DNA of 64,000 nt, taken from contig NC_079501.1 in NCBI RefSeq assembly GCF_030052815.1, positions 77,954,979-78,018,978 of the forward strand. The letters run 5' to 3'. This document shows positions 37,301 through 50,045 of this stretch, piece after piece. How positions within the stretch are numbered: the stretch's first letter is position 1; each line of letters opens with the position of its first letter. A model generated the notes under the pieces. The model searched no databases. It was not told the origin of the DNA and saw only the letters and a program-made list of their open reading frames with translations. The stretch is from Hevea brasiliensis. Taxonomy: Eukaryota > Streptophyta > Magnoliopsida > Malpighiales > Euphorbiaceae. The translations under genes were made by a program, and so were the position numbers.

Positions 37301-40300
37301 CCTCCCCCCCCTTTCTTTTACATTATTCTCTCCTTATATTGTCCTTCTCGCACATGCATTCCTCCTCTTGTAACAACCTCCAGCTCATCCTTTAATTTCT
37401 TCCAGAATCGTCCAGCTCAACAGCCATTCCTTTAGCATTTTCTTTAATCTTCCTTCTAGAATATACTCTTAGTGGCCCAGGTCCATCACAGCCAACCTAC
37501 AATTTTGAATTCATATCAAATAAAATCGCAACATAATAAGCTCAAATACTATTAAAATTCTGAGTTAATCACATGCTTAAAGAAGTAGTGAGACATAAAA
37601 GAATTTGGCATTACCTTCACTGTTGAATCATTTACAACGAGGCTCCTTTCATCTGCTCCATGAGTCCTTGATTTTAAAGTTTCAAGTAGTTCCCAAAGCT
37701 GGCCAGGGATCAAAGGAAGTCTACCCTTACATTTTTCTTTAATGCTTGTGTTCCCATCTGTGGTAAGACTGATGATTGAAGATGGGAGTTGGGATCCTTT
37801 CCTTTGATCACAAGTGTCTGGAGGATCTATTCCTTCACGTGAACTGCTAGTGTCCAGTTCAACTGCTACTGTGTGATCTTGAGCAGCTTCATCAATCCTT
37901 GGAAATAGTTCTCTTAATCTATCCTCCATTCTTTGATTGGCCTTCATGTCCACAAAAATGGCATCTGGACAAATATTTTTTGAATAATTTTTACCCAAAC
38001 TTACAATCACTAGAGAATTGCCCATCTTGTTAAATGCTTCAGCTAACACATTTACATCCACAGAGAAAGAATTACGCTTCCTTCTTTTCCAAAGGGCATC
38101 ATAAAAATCCCTTGGCAGTTGTTCGGTGATGTAGTTCCTTCCCAGCAAGTCATGAAGTGTGTTTCCGCAAATTCCAAAGTTCAAATAAAGCAAACATATT
38201 ATAACAACCAACCTCAACACCACAACCGCATATGCATCCTTCACATTTTCACGACATTTTCTGATCCATTCCATGGTACCTTTCTTGTCATAAAGAAACT
38301 GATGAACAATTTCAACCATCGCTTTTAGCATGATTTTTGTATACTGTGGTGCTTGTTCCCCTAATCTAGAAGTTTGGCTGCCATTTCCATCCTTGTAGAT
38401 AAGCCATTCAACAAAAGAAGATTTAGTGGCAAGAAAGTACCCCTGGGAGCAAGATAACAGAATCAGTTGGCGCTCAACAAGGTATAAGAAACAAACAGGT
38501 GAGATGTAGTCTTCTTCTTTTTCCCAGTTGGCATTATAAGCATCTATCAAAGCTCCATGCAGCATCCTCTTGAGAGATAGCTCTCCTGGTCCTATGTTAT
38601 TGCCGGCTAAATTTTCCATTGCTGCATTCCTACAAAGGTCCTCAATCAAATCATTCCAAGATGAATTCCATTTTAAACCATCCATGATTTTCGCATGTAG
38701 TCCATTATAGAGCTTACCAGACCCAAGAATTATTAATGCTATTCTTCCCAGTTTCCCATAAGACAAGTTATTCTTCAAGTGGACATTTTCGAAAATCATT
38801 TCTCTTAAGAGATTACTACAAGTCTCAGTTCTCCTGAAAGAAACCATATTCCGTTTCAGTGATTCTCTCCAGTCCAGAGGATATATGTAGCTAAAGAAAT
38901 GTCTAGTCGACATTCCTACAAATTTCTGCAACTCCTTGTTATCACTGTGACATCTGACCAGAAACTTGGAATTCAAAAGAAATTTGGAAATCTCAAAGAT
39001 ATAAGCAAGGGACCTGCTTTGGCAGAAGAGAGAAAATGAATTCTTAATTGAGAATTCATAAAGAGATTCAAGATTGGTCAAAACCTTCATGCCAACAGAT
39101 ATTAACTCAGAAGACCAATAATTCTGAGAAGCAGAGACAAAATGGTGAACATCTAAAGAAATGAGCTTCCCATTCCTCTTCCCATTCCTTTTTATATATC
39201 TATAGTCTACTTCTCTCACCCAATCAGCATCAGAGTTTATAAGAACAAAAGTGGGACTTAGATTATTAAAGTGCCTTTGCACTCCCAAGTAGTTCAAGCA
39301 GAATTCTCCATAACTTCCATATTCACTAACATCTTGAGTTTCAAGACATCCAAGACACTCAAATATGTTAACAATCTTATCCTTCCAAAATGACCAAGAG
39401 TAAATCAGAGTTTCAATTGAAACCTCATTTTTTGATAGCTTCTCATCCAAAAAGCTTGCCAGATCAAGAACCAAATCATTTTCCCACACATACTCTGAGC
39501 TATTTAGATGAAAATGGGCATCAAGAATCTTTCGAGCTGATAAGATCTCACCTTTTATACTGTTATGTCTCTGAGAAGAATTTAGATGCTGTTTCATAAT
39601 GAACAAGTTACTTTGGTCATGCAACAAAATTTCAGCCTCCAAACACACAAGCTCGAAAAATTGGTTCGATTCATTCTTTGCAAATGACTTTGCATTTTCC
39701 AAAAGCTCCTCCTTCTGTGGAAACTGCTTTAAAGGCCAGCCTTTGCTCCCAGATGACCACAGAGAGTTAGCAAACACATACCATAGAATAAGCATTGCCG
39801 ACTGCTTAAAGTGTCCAGCCTTTCCAAATAGATCAGCCTCAACTAGAAGTTCACCTTTCAGCTTTGCAATCTTTGCTGCCTCCAGGAAGTTACCAAACTC
39901 TTCTTCCAGTGACAAAAGCTCATCAAAGCATCCTAAAGCATTCAAGAAAGTTCGAATTGCATCCATGGAATTAAACGCTCTAACATATCTCATCATGGCT
40001 CTATTATCATTTAGCTTGTGATAATGAAAAGCACAGTTCTCCAGAAACTCTTTCTCGGTTTTGTCCATTTCTCTGCTCCTATATTTATTTGCAGTCGCTT
40101 CCTGTTTCCAGCACTGAATATATTGCAAGCCCATGTCAAAGAGTTCTCCCTTGGTACATGCAGACAAGAACTCTGAGAAATGGAAGCCCCTAGCATATAC
40201 TTCTGCTGCAAGCTTATAACATCCAGCAAGACAGAAACATTCTCCAGCTCTTTCTCTAGCAGATTCCCCACATTGCAAATAGTTTTGACCTGCAGTGGGA

Positions 40301-43300
40301 ATAAGTTAAAGGGGAAATTACAAAAGGGTACTGTTACAGATGAAGGAAAAGGCCTAGTTGAAGTTAACAGCCCAAGACAACTCAGAGTTTACTACAGAAG
40401 GAAAAAGGCGGGAGGAGAAAAGACTAGCCAACTAGTTACAGATAAAGGTAATCCAGAAATCAATTTGTTAGAGAAGATAAACTCAGGTTGTTAGCAAGGA
40501 TTGAGGAAGGTCTATCTCCTGATGATAAGGACAGAAGAAGTCTATTAATAGGGGATTGTTGAAAGTAATTAGCATCCTGGTTTTATTGATATTTCTGACA
40601 TATTTGCTTGGGAGCAGGAACATTGATCCTGCGATTGTTTTTTTCATTATTTGTAGCTGAGTCTAATTTTGTCCTTTCTTATTATTGAACGAATCTGGAA
40701 TTCCTTGATTTAATTGTTACTCAGCTATTGGAATAAAGAAATTTTGCTTATTCTTCATTTCTGATTCTTGATTTAAACTCCTAACTCTATCATGTACCCT
40801 GCGGTTTCACTTATTTTTTACTTCAAGGTCTGTGATTCACTTTGTGACTTGCACTGTTAGCAATTGATAACCTTCCATCTTCTTTCCATCAAAAGGTAAA
40901 AGGTGCTGAGGAAGAGAAAGTTGCTAATATAGAATATAAAATAATGGGAAATTACAAAAAAATGCCCTGTGATTTCACTCATTTTTTCACTTTAGGGTGA
41001 CAAAATGGTACCCTATGGTAACGCTTTGTTAGCAAGCCACAACATTTAGTATGACACTGTTAATTTTGTTGATGTGGCATTAAAATAATATTTTTAATTA
41101 TTTTAATACTTAAATATAAAAAATAATTTACACAACGCAAAGATATTTTATACAAAAAAGAGACTTTATTCACTTTGGGAATGGTGATTCTGAAAGTGAA
41201 GATATGTTGATGTTCAGTTTTGCATGAAAATCCTGACTTTCGGAATTATTATTAAAAGATTTCTAAACCTAGAGTTTGCACCTTCACTTTCAGAATCGCT
41301 ATCAAGGATTGCTGATGTGACATAAAATCCTAGGTGAGTTACTGGATTAGTATTATTGAGAATTTGGTTAGGAGCAACAGTTCTACTATTGGAGCGACTG
41401 ATTGAACTGGTGCTCTTGGCTAGAGATTAAACCGGTGCTCTTTATTGGTAAGCCATCTATTCCTTTGTTCTATGAGGTGGCTAATACCTTTCTTTACTTT
41501 GGACACTACTTTCATCCGAACTGCCTTGAGGAGTTCGTGACTGAAGCTGCCCTCAAAACTCCCTAGTACTTCTGAGCACCGTGTTAGATTCTTTTGGCTT
41601 AGAGACTTAGACATCAATAAATACTGGAATTGGCAAATTTCATTTTTTAGAGAGCAAAGCATGCATAAACTTTTCCATGGTACTCCAAAGTGATGGATCT
41701 TAGATTTTGTTTGATTGAGAAATGATAGAAAGTCATCGTTTGCTAACGGTGCAAAACCTTAGGGTACCATTTTATCACAAAGTGAACCACAAACTCTTAA
41801 GTAAAAATGAGTAAAACCACATAATACTTTTTTTGTAATTTCCTCTAAGTTAAAGTTCGAACACCTACCAAAATGAAGCAAAACATTGATTATTTTTTGA
41901 ATCTTAGTTATAAATGAAGCTTCAGGAAATGATCATCACAAGATGGCCAGGATATATACTCCAAATCTATTGCATTTATTTCCTTTACCCCTCCCTTCCT
42001 TTTTGGTGAAAAAAGATGTAGAAAGAGATGATTCTCCTTAATTTCAATTAATCTGTACATGGATATATATATACAATTGATTCCTATAATTGTGTTTCAC
42101 TAATTAGGAAGAAATCCTAAATAAGAATACAGAATACAGAATATACAAAGAAATAATATAGTGATTGACTTTCCATAACACTCCCCCTCAAGTTGGAGCA
42201 TAGATGTTAATCATGCCCAACTTATTACAAATGTAGTCAATACTAGCTCCATTCAGAGTTTTTGTGAAAATATCTCCTAACTGCTCTCCAATTTTGATGT
42301 GTCCTGTTGAGATGATCTGTTGTTGAATCTTTTCACGAACAAAGTGACAATCAATCTCAATATGTTTGGTTCGCTCATGAAATACTGGATTAGAAGCAAT
42401 ATGGAGAGCAGCTTGATTATCACACCACAATTTCACAAGCGGGGAGGTCTTAAAACCTGTCTCATCTAGTAATTGAAGTATCCACATTACCTCACATACT
42501 GATTGTGCCATGGCTCTGTATTCGGATTCAGCACTAGATCGAGAAACTACACTCTGCTTCTTACTTCTCCAAGACACCAAATTTCCTCCAACAAAAACGC
42601 AATATCCAGTAGTTGACCTCCTATCAACCTTAGATCCAGCCCAGTCAGCATCTGAAAAACATTCAACATTCAAATGCCCATGATTACCATATAACAAACC
42701 TCTTCCTGGAGCGCCCTTCAGATAACATAAGATTTTTCCCAAGGCTTCCCAATGAGCAACAGTTGGGGAAGACATAAACTGATTTACCACACTAACGGCA
42801 TAAGCAATGTCAGGACGAGTGACTGTAAAGTAGTTCAATTTTCCTACCAATCTCCTGTATCTCTCTAGATCTTCAAACAACTCACTATCATCTGCTAACA
42901 GTTGTAAATTTGGAGTCATTGGTGCACTACAAGGCTTAGCACCTAATTTTCCTGTCTCTGTCAATAAATCGAGGACATATTAACCCTTCTTACTTCTCAT
43001 AACTTCAATACCCAAGAAATACTTTAACAATCCCAAGTCTTTGGTCCAAAACTGGGTTTGGAGGAAGGTTTTAAGAGATGAAATACCTGCAGAGTCACTC
43101 CCAGTGATGACAATGTCATCCACATAGACTACCAGGAGAATTAGACCGGCCTCAGATTGCCTATAAAATACTGAGTGATCACACTTACTCTTTTGCATAC
43201 CAAATTTTTGTACTGCTTCACTGAATCTCTCAAACCAGACCCTAGGACTTTGTTTCAAGCCATAAAGAGACTTCCGAAGCCTATAGACTTTGCCCAATTC

Positions 43301-46300
43301 TCCCTGAGCAACAAACCCAGGTGGTTGCTCCATATACACCTCCTCCTGAAGATCACCATGAAAGAAAGTATTCTTGATATTCAATTGATGCAGGGGCTAA
43401 TCATATGTAGCTGCTAAAGAGATAAACAAGCGAACAGAAGTAAGTTTAGCTACAGGAGAAAAAGTGTCAGAGTAATCAACCCCATATGTCTGAGCATATT
43501 CTTTTGCTACAAGGCGTGCTTTTAACCTAGCCACAGAACCATCAGGATTTACCTTTACTGTAAATACCCATTTGCAACCAATAGCTTTCTTACCAGTGGG
43601 CAAAAGGCAACAGTTCTCATGTACCATTAGAATTTAAAGCCTCCATTTCCTCTTTCATAGCAGCACATCAACCAGGATGAGACAGTGCCTCACTAATAGT
43701 ATTAGGCATAGGAACAGAGTCTAAAGAAGTAACAAAACACCGAGAATAAGAAGACAATTGATTATAAGAAACAAAAAAAGAGATAGGGTAAGTACATGAA
43801 AGTTTACCTTTACGAAGAGCAATGGGTAAGTCTAGATCAGAATCATGATCAGTATGAGGTACAGGATCTCCCAACGAAGTAGCTGATGGAGGATCTAAGT
43901 CAGGAATCTCCAATCTCCTGGAATAAACATGAACAACGAGAGGTCGAGTAGGTCTAGAGACAGAAGGAACAGGCTGTTGGAGAGGACTAGACATTGATTA
44001 GACAGTATATATTAAGAGATCATCCTCCTCCCCCTGACTCTCATACACAGATGATTGAGGAAAAAATGGAGTGGACTCAAAAAATGTGACATCTGCAGAA
44101 ACAAGATAACGATTAAGAGTAGGAGAGAAACAGCGGTACCCTTTTTGCAGCCGGGAGTACCCAAGAAAGACACATTTGAGAGACTTTGGATCCAATTTAG
44201 TAACCTGTGGACGAAAATCACGCACAAAACAGGAACAACAAAAAATTCGGGGTTCAACAGGGAACAAAGATTTTGTAGGAAACAAAACAGTATAAGGAAT
44301 ATCCCCATTAATGACAGAAGGCGGCATACGATTGATTAACAGTGATCCATCAATTCCTTAACAAATTCACAGTGATTAATTAAACTAATTTACCTCACTG
44401 TGAATCAAGTTCCGAAGCTGCAAAAACAACCGAGCATCCTCCCTCAGCCAAGTTTGTCGTGTATCATCCGTAGGTGGATCTTTAGTAAGGTGATCATCCT
44501 TATCAATGCTACGCAAATAGACCCTAACAGTCTTACTCCACTTCAGGTAATTCGAACCATTAAGTTTGTGTTCCGTGATCTTAGTCATCACCGGAATTAC
44601 ATCATAAATAACATTCTTATTGTCTGCCATTTGTTGAGATAAAGAAAACTAACCGAAACGCTAATCCAAAGTGCTTACAGCAGCAAAATAACCCAAAATC
44701 ACAAATCAAGCAAATACCAAAATAAGATCTGAGAGCCAAATCTCAGAAGTCCTTTAATGGTATACTAGATCAGGCAACAGCACACAGTGGTGGAATGAGG
44801 GGGTTGAGGCGACACCGGCAATGTTGATCGGAGTCGAAACGGCCGGTCGGCGACCAAGGTCTCTCCTGAGCTGGGTGGTGAGAACAAATAGTCACCTTAA
44901 ATAGATAATCAGGCTCTGATACCATGTAGAAAGAGATAATTCTCCTTAATTTCAATTAATCTGTACATGGGTATATATATACAATTGATTCCTATAATTG
45001 TGTTCCACTAATTAGGAAGAAATCCTAAATAAGTGTTATGGAAAGTCAATCACTATATTATTTCTCTGTATATTATGTATTCTGTATTTCTATTTAGGAT
45101 TTCTTATTTAGGATTTTTTCCTAATTAGTAGAACACAATTATAGGAATCAATTGTATATATATACCCATGTACAGATTAATTGAAATCAATGAGAATCAT
45201 CTCTTTCTACATGGTATCAGAGCAGGTCATCAATCTAGGGTGACTATTTGTTCTCACTACCCAGCTTAGGAGAGACCTTGGCCGCCGATCTGCCGCTTCA
45301 ACCCCGATCAACATCGCCGGCGTCGTCTCAACCCCCTCATTCCACCACTGTGTGCTGTTGCCTGATCCAGTACACCATTAAAGGACTTCTGAGGTTTGGC
45401 TCTCAGATCCTATTTCGGTATTTGCTTGATTTGTGATTTTGGATTATTTTGCTGCTATAAGCACTTTGGATTAGCGTTTCGGTTAGTTTTCTTTGTCTCA
45501 ACAAATGGCAGACAATAAGAATGTTATTTCTGATGTGATTCCGGTGATGACTAAGATCATGGAACACAAACTTAATGGTTCGAATTACCTGGAGTGGAGT
45601 AAGACTGTTAGGGTCTATTTGCGTAGCATTGATAAGGATGATCACCTTACTAAAGATCCACCCACTGATGATACACGACAAACTTGGCTAAGGGAGGATG
45701 CTCGGTTGTTTTTGCAGCTTCGGAACTCGATTCATAGTGAGGTAATTAGTTTAATTAATCACTGTGAATTTATTAAGGAATTGATGGATTACTTAGATTT
45801 TCTGTATTCTGGTAAAGGGAATATCTCCCGTATTTATGATGTTTGTAAGGCATTCTACCGTGCTGAAAAAAAGGATAAGTCTCTCACGGCTTATTTTATG
45901 GATTTTAAACGGGTATATGAGGAACTTAATGTATTGTTGCCTTTTAGTCCTGATGTGAAAGTTCGAGGCCCAGCAGAACAGCTGGTATTATGAGTTTTCT
46001 TGCGTGCCTTCCTTGAGTATGAGGCGCTAAATCTCGATTCTCTCGATTACGAGATTTCCTCTTTGCATGAAACGTTCACACGGGTCCTTCGTACAGAGAG
46101 TACTCAATCTTCACAGCCTGTCAGTAGTGCTCTTATTAGCCGTAATCCAAATGGACAACAGGGTAATAGAAGAGGAAGTAGAGGAGTAATTACAGGCAAC
46201 AGAAGTAATCAGCGTAATGGAGAGGCTAGTTCTAATCAGGACTCAAGAGGAGTCATTTGTTATTATTGCCACGAGCACAGCCATACAAAATATAATTGTC

Positions 46301-49300
46301 CACAACTTCGTAAGAAAAATCAGCGATCACGGATGGCAAATATGGCGTGAGAGAATTCTCTGATATCTTCCTCTGAGAAAACTATTTTGGTATCTGCGGA
46401 TGATTTTGCACAATTTTCCCGATGTCGTGCATCTCTAAAGCCTACGGTTCCCACATCACTGCGATCGTTGAGTCGTAAATCCACTACATGCCTTGTGTCT
46501 TCCTCATCCAAATGGGTTATTGATTACAGTGCGACGGATCACATGACAGTAATTCTAGTCTTCTATCGCTTTTCATCTAATCTCACTTCCAACATCAATT
46601 ACTTTAGCTGATGGTTCTACTTCTTGTGTCATGGGTTAGGCTGCGAATCCGACTTCGTCAATTTCTTTGTCTTACATTTTGTGTCTACCAAAATTCTCTT
46701 TTAATCTACTTTACATTAGTAAACTTACTCGTACCTTAAATTGTTCTATTTCTTTTTTTCCTGACCAGTGTTTATTTCAGGATCTTACGACGAAGCAGAT
46801 TATTGGTAGAGGACGCGAGTCAGGTGGTCTCTACATTCTGGAAAATCATGTACCGCGGTCGCTTGTTTGCTCCAGTACCTTAACACCTCTTGAAGCTCAT
46901 TGTAGATTGGGTCATCCTTCTTTGTCTACCATGAAGAAGCTGTGTCCTCAATTTCAGTCTTTATCAGTACTAGAATGTGAGTCGTGTCAGTTTGCAAAAC
47001 ATCATCGTTTGCCTTCTGTGTCTAGAGTCAATAAACGTGCTTCATCCCCTTTTGAGTTAGTTCATTCTGATGTTTGGGGTCCTTGTTCTGTTACTTCTAA
47101 AACTGGATTTCGTTATTTTGTTACTTTTGTTGATGATTACTCTCGTGTTACCTGGTTATATTTAATGAAGAATCGTTCTGAGTTGTTTTCTATCTTTTGT
47201 GCCTTTTGTAATGAAATCAAAACTCAATTTAATATTTCTGTGCGCATATTAAGAAGTGACAATGCCAAAGAATACTTTTCAGCACAATTTCAGTCTTATA
47301 TGACACAAAATGGCATTCTTCATCAGTCTTCCTGTGTGGATACCCCATCCCAAAATGGTGTGGCCGAAAGAAAAAATCGGCATCTTCTTGAGGTAACTCG
47401 TGCTCTTCTTTTTCAGATGAAAGTACCTAAACACTTTTGGGCGGATGCAGTTTCTACGGCATGTTTTTTGATCAATCGTATGCCGTCTTCTGTCCTTAAT
47501 GGGGATATTCCTTATACTGCTTTGTTTCCTACAAAATCTTTGTTCCCTATTGAACCCCGTATTTTTGGTTGTACATGTTTTGTGCGTGATGTTCGTCCAC
47601 AGGTTACTAAATTGGATCCAAAATCTCTCAAATGTGTCTTCCTTGGGTACTCCCGGCTCCAAAAAGGGTACCGTTGTTTCTCTCCTACTCTTAATCGTTA
47701 TCTTGTTTCTGCAGATGTCACATTTTTTGAGTCCACTCCATTTTTTCCTCCATCATCTGTGTATGAGAGTCAGGGGGAGGAGGATGATCTCTTAATATAT
47801 ACTGTCCAACCAATGTCTAGTCCTCTCCCACAGCCTGTTCCTTCTGTCTCTAGACCTACTCGACCTCCCGTTGTTCATGTTTATTCCAGGAGATTGGAGA
47901 TTCCCGACTCAGATCCTCCACCAGCTACTTCGTTGGGAGATCTTGTACCTCATACTGATAATGATTCTGATCTAGACTTACCCATTGCTCTTCGTAAAGG
48001 TAAACGTTCATGTACTTACCCTATCTCTTCTTTTGTTTCTTATAATCAATTGTCTTCTTGTTCTCGGTGTTTTGTTACTTCTTTAGACTCTGTTCCTATC
48101 CCTACTACTGTTGGTGAGGCACTGTCTCATCCTGGCTGGTGTGATGCTATGAAAGAGGAAATGGAGGCTTTAGATGCTAATGGTACATGGGAACTATTGC
48201 CTTTGCCCACTGGTAAGAAAGCTATTGGTTGCAAATGGGTATTTCTGATGAAGGTAAATCTGATGGTTACGTGGCTAGGTTAAAAGCACGCCTTGTAGCA
48301 AAAGGATATGCTCAGACATATGGGGTTGATTACTCTGATACTTTTTCTCCTGTAGCTAAACTTACTTCTATTCGCTTATTTATCTCTTTAGCAGCTACAT
48401 ATGATTGGCCCCTGCATCAATTGGATATCAAGAATGCTTTCCTTCATGGTGATCTTCAGGAGGAGGTGTATATGGAGCAACCACCTGGGTTTGTTGCTCA
48501 GGGGGAGTTGGGTAAAGTTTGTAGGTTTCGGAAGTCTCTTTATGGCTTGAAACAAAGTCCTAGGGCATGGTTTGGGAGATTCAGTGAAGCAGTACAGGAA
48601 TTTGGTATGCAAAAGAGTAAGTGTGATCACTCAGTATTTTATAGGCAATCTGAGGCTGGTCTAATTCTCTTGGTAGTCTATGTGGATGACATTGTCATCA
48701 CTGGGAGTGACTCTGCAGGTATTTCATCTCTTAAAACCTTCCTCCAAACTCAGTTTCAGACCAAAGACTTGGGATTGTTAAAGTATTTCTTGGGTATCGA
48801 AGTTATGAGAAGTAAGAAGGGTATTTTCTTGTCTCAAAGAAAATATGTCCTCGATCTATTGACAGAGAAAGGAAAATTAGGTGCTAAACCTTGTAGCGCA
48901 CCAATGACTCCAACTTTACAACTGTTAGCAGGGGATAGTGAGTTGTTTGAAGATCCAGAGAGATACAGGAGATTGGTAGGAAAATTGAACTACCTTACAG
49001 TCACTCGTCCTGACATTGCTTATGCCGTTAGTGTGGTAAGTCAGTTTATGTCTTCCCCAACTGTTGCTCATTGGGAAGCCTTGAAACAAATCTTATGTTA
49101 TCTGAAGGGCGCTCCAGGAAGAGGTTTGCTATATGGTAATCATGGGCATTTGAATATTGAATGTTTTTCAGATGCCGACTAGCCTGGATCTAAGGTTGAC
49201 AGAAGGTCAACTACTGGATATTGCATTTTTATTGGAGGAAATTTAATTTCTTGGAGAAGCAAGAAACAGAGTGTAGTTTCTCGATCTAGTGCTGAATCCG

Positions 49301-49993
49301 AATACAGAGCCATGGCACAATCAGTATGTGAGGTAATGTGGATACTTCAATTACTAGATGAGACAGGTTTTAAGACCTCCCTGCCTGCGAAATTGTGGTG
49401 TGATAATCAAGCTGCTCTTCATATTGCTTCTAATCCGGTGTTTCATGAGCGAACCAAACATATTGAGATTGATTGTCATTTTATTCGTGAAAAGATTCAA
49501 CAACAGATCATCTCAACAGGACACATCAAAACTGGAGAGCAGTTAGGAGATATTTTCACAAAAGCTCTAAATGGAGCTAGGATTGACTACATTTGTAACA
49601 AGTTGGGCATGATTAACATCTATGCTCCAACTTGAGGGGGAGTGTTATGGAAAGTCAATCACTATATTATTTCTTTGTATATTCTGTATTCTGTATTCCT
49701 ATTTAGAATTTCTTATTTAGGATTTTTTCCTAATTAGTAGAACACAATTATAGGAATCAATTGTATATATATACCCATATACAGATTAATTGAAATCAAT
49801 GAGAATCATCTCTTTCTACAATAAGAAATCCCAAATAGGAATACAGAATACATAATATACAAAGAAATAATATAGTGATTGACTTTCCATAACAAAAGAC
49901 ATGAAAGATTTCACCAAAAGATTATGTAATTCACAAAGTTCAAAGTTCAAAATGTTTCATTCACAAATTAGGCATGTGAGTAAGATTTTAGTT

Positions 49994-50045
<52 letters not shown>

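Larger units (their letters stand above)
13794..37518 (-). mobile_element. Element A: Ty3/gypsy chromovirus, minus strand, host of three later insertions
   Basis: LTRs at 37073-37518 (5') and 13794-14226 (3') share TGATA...TATCA ends. The target duplication AATAA is at 13789-13793 and 37519-37523. Without inserts B, C and D and their duplications the element is about 5.6 kb, full-length for a chromovirus. Gag, zinc knuckle, protease, reverse transcriptase, RNase H, integrase and chromodomain follow in standard order on the minus strand. In-frame stops at 32270, 32045 and about 27655 and a frameshift near 27285 make it inactive. It lies within intron 12 in the same orientation as the helicase gene. 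Confidence 0.93.
45034..49820 (+). mobile_element. Element F: full-length Ty1/copia element inserted in the LTR of E
   Basis: 4,787 bp with 178-bp LTRs (45034-45211, 49643-49820) that differ at only a few positions, target duplication ATAAG (45029-45033 and 49821-49825). Met-tRNA primer-binding site TGGTATCAGAGC at 45212-45223; polypurine tract TTGAGGGGGAG before 49643. Gag-pol is nearly complete but carries stops and frameshifts, so it is not autonomous. E and F are close relatives in opposite orientation. Confidence 0.94.
42017..49894 (-). mobile_element. Element E: internally deleted Ty1/copia element, minus strand
   Basis: Target duplication AAAGA at 42012-42016 and 49895-49899. The 3' LTR is 42017-42180. 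The 5' LTR (178 bp when joined) is 44925-45033 plus 49826-49894, because element F sits inside it. Primer-binding site (Met type) at 44913-44924 abuts the LTR. Excluding F, E is about 3.1 kb: relative to F about 1.7 kb (gag C-terminus to integrase core) is missing at a junction near 44350. Confidence 0.92.
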
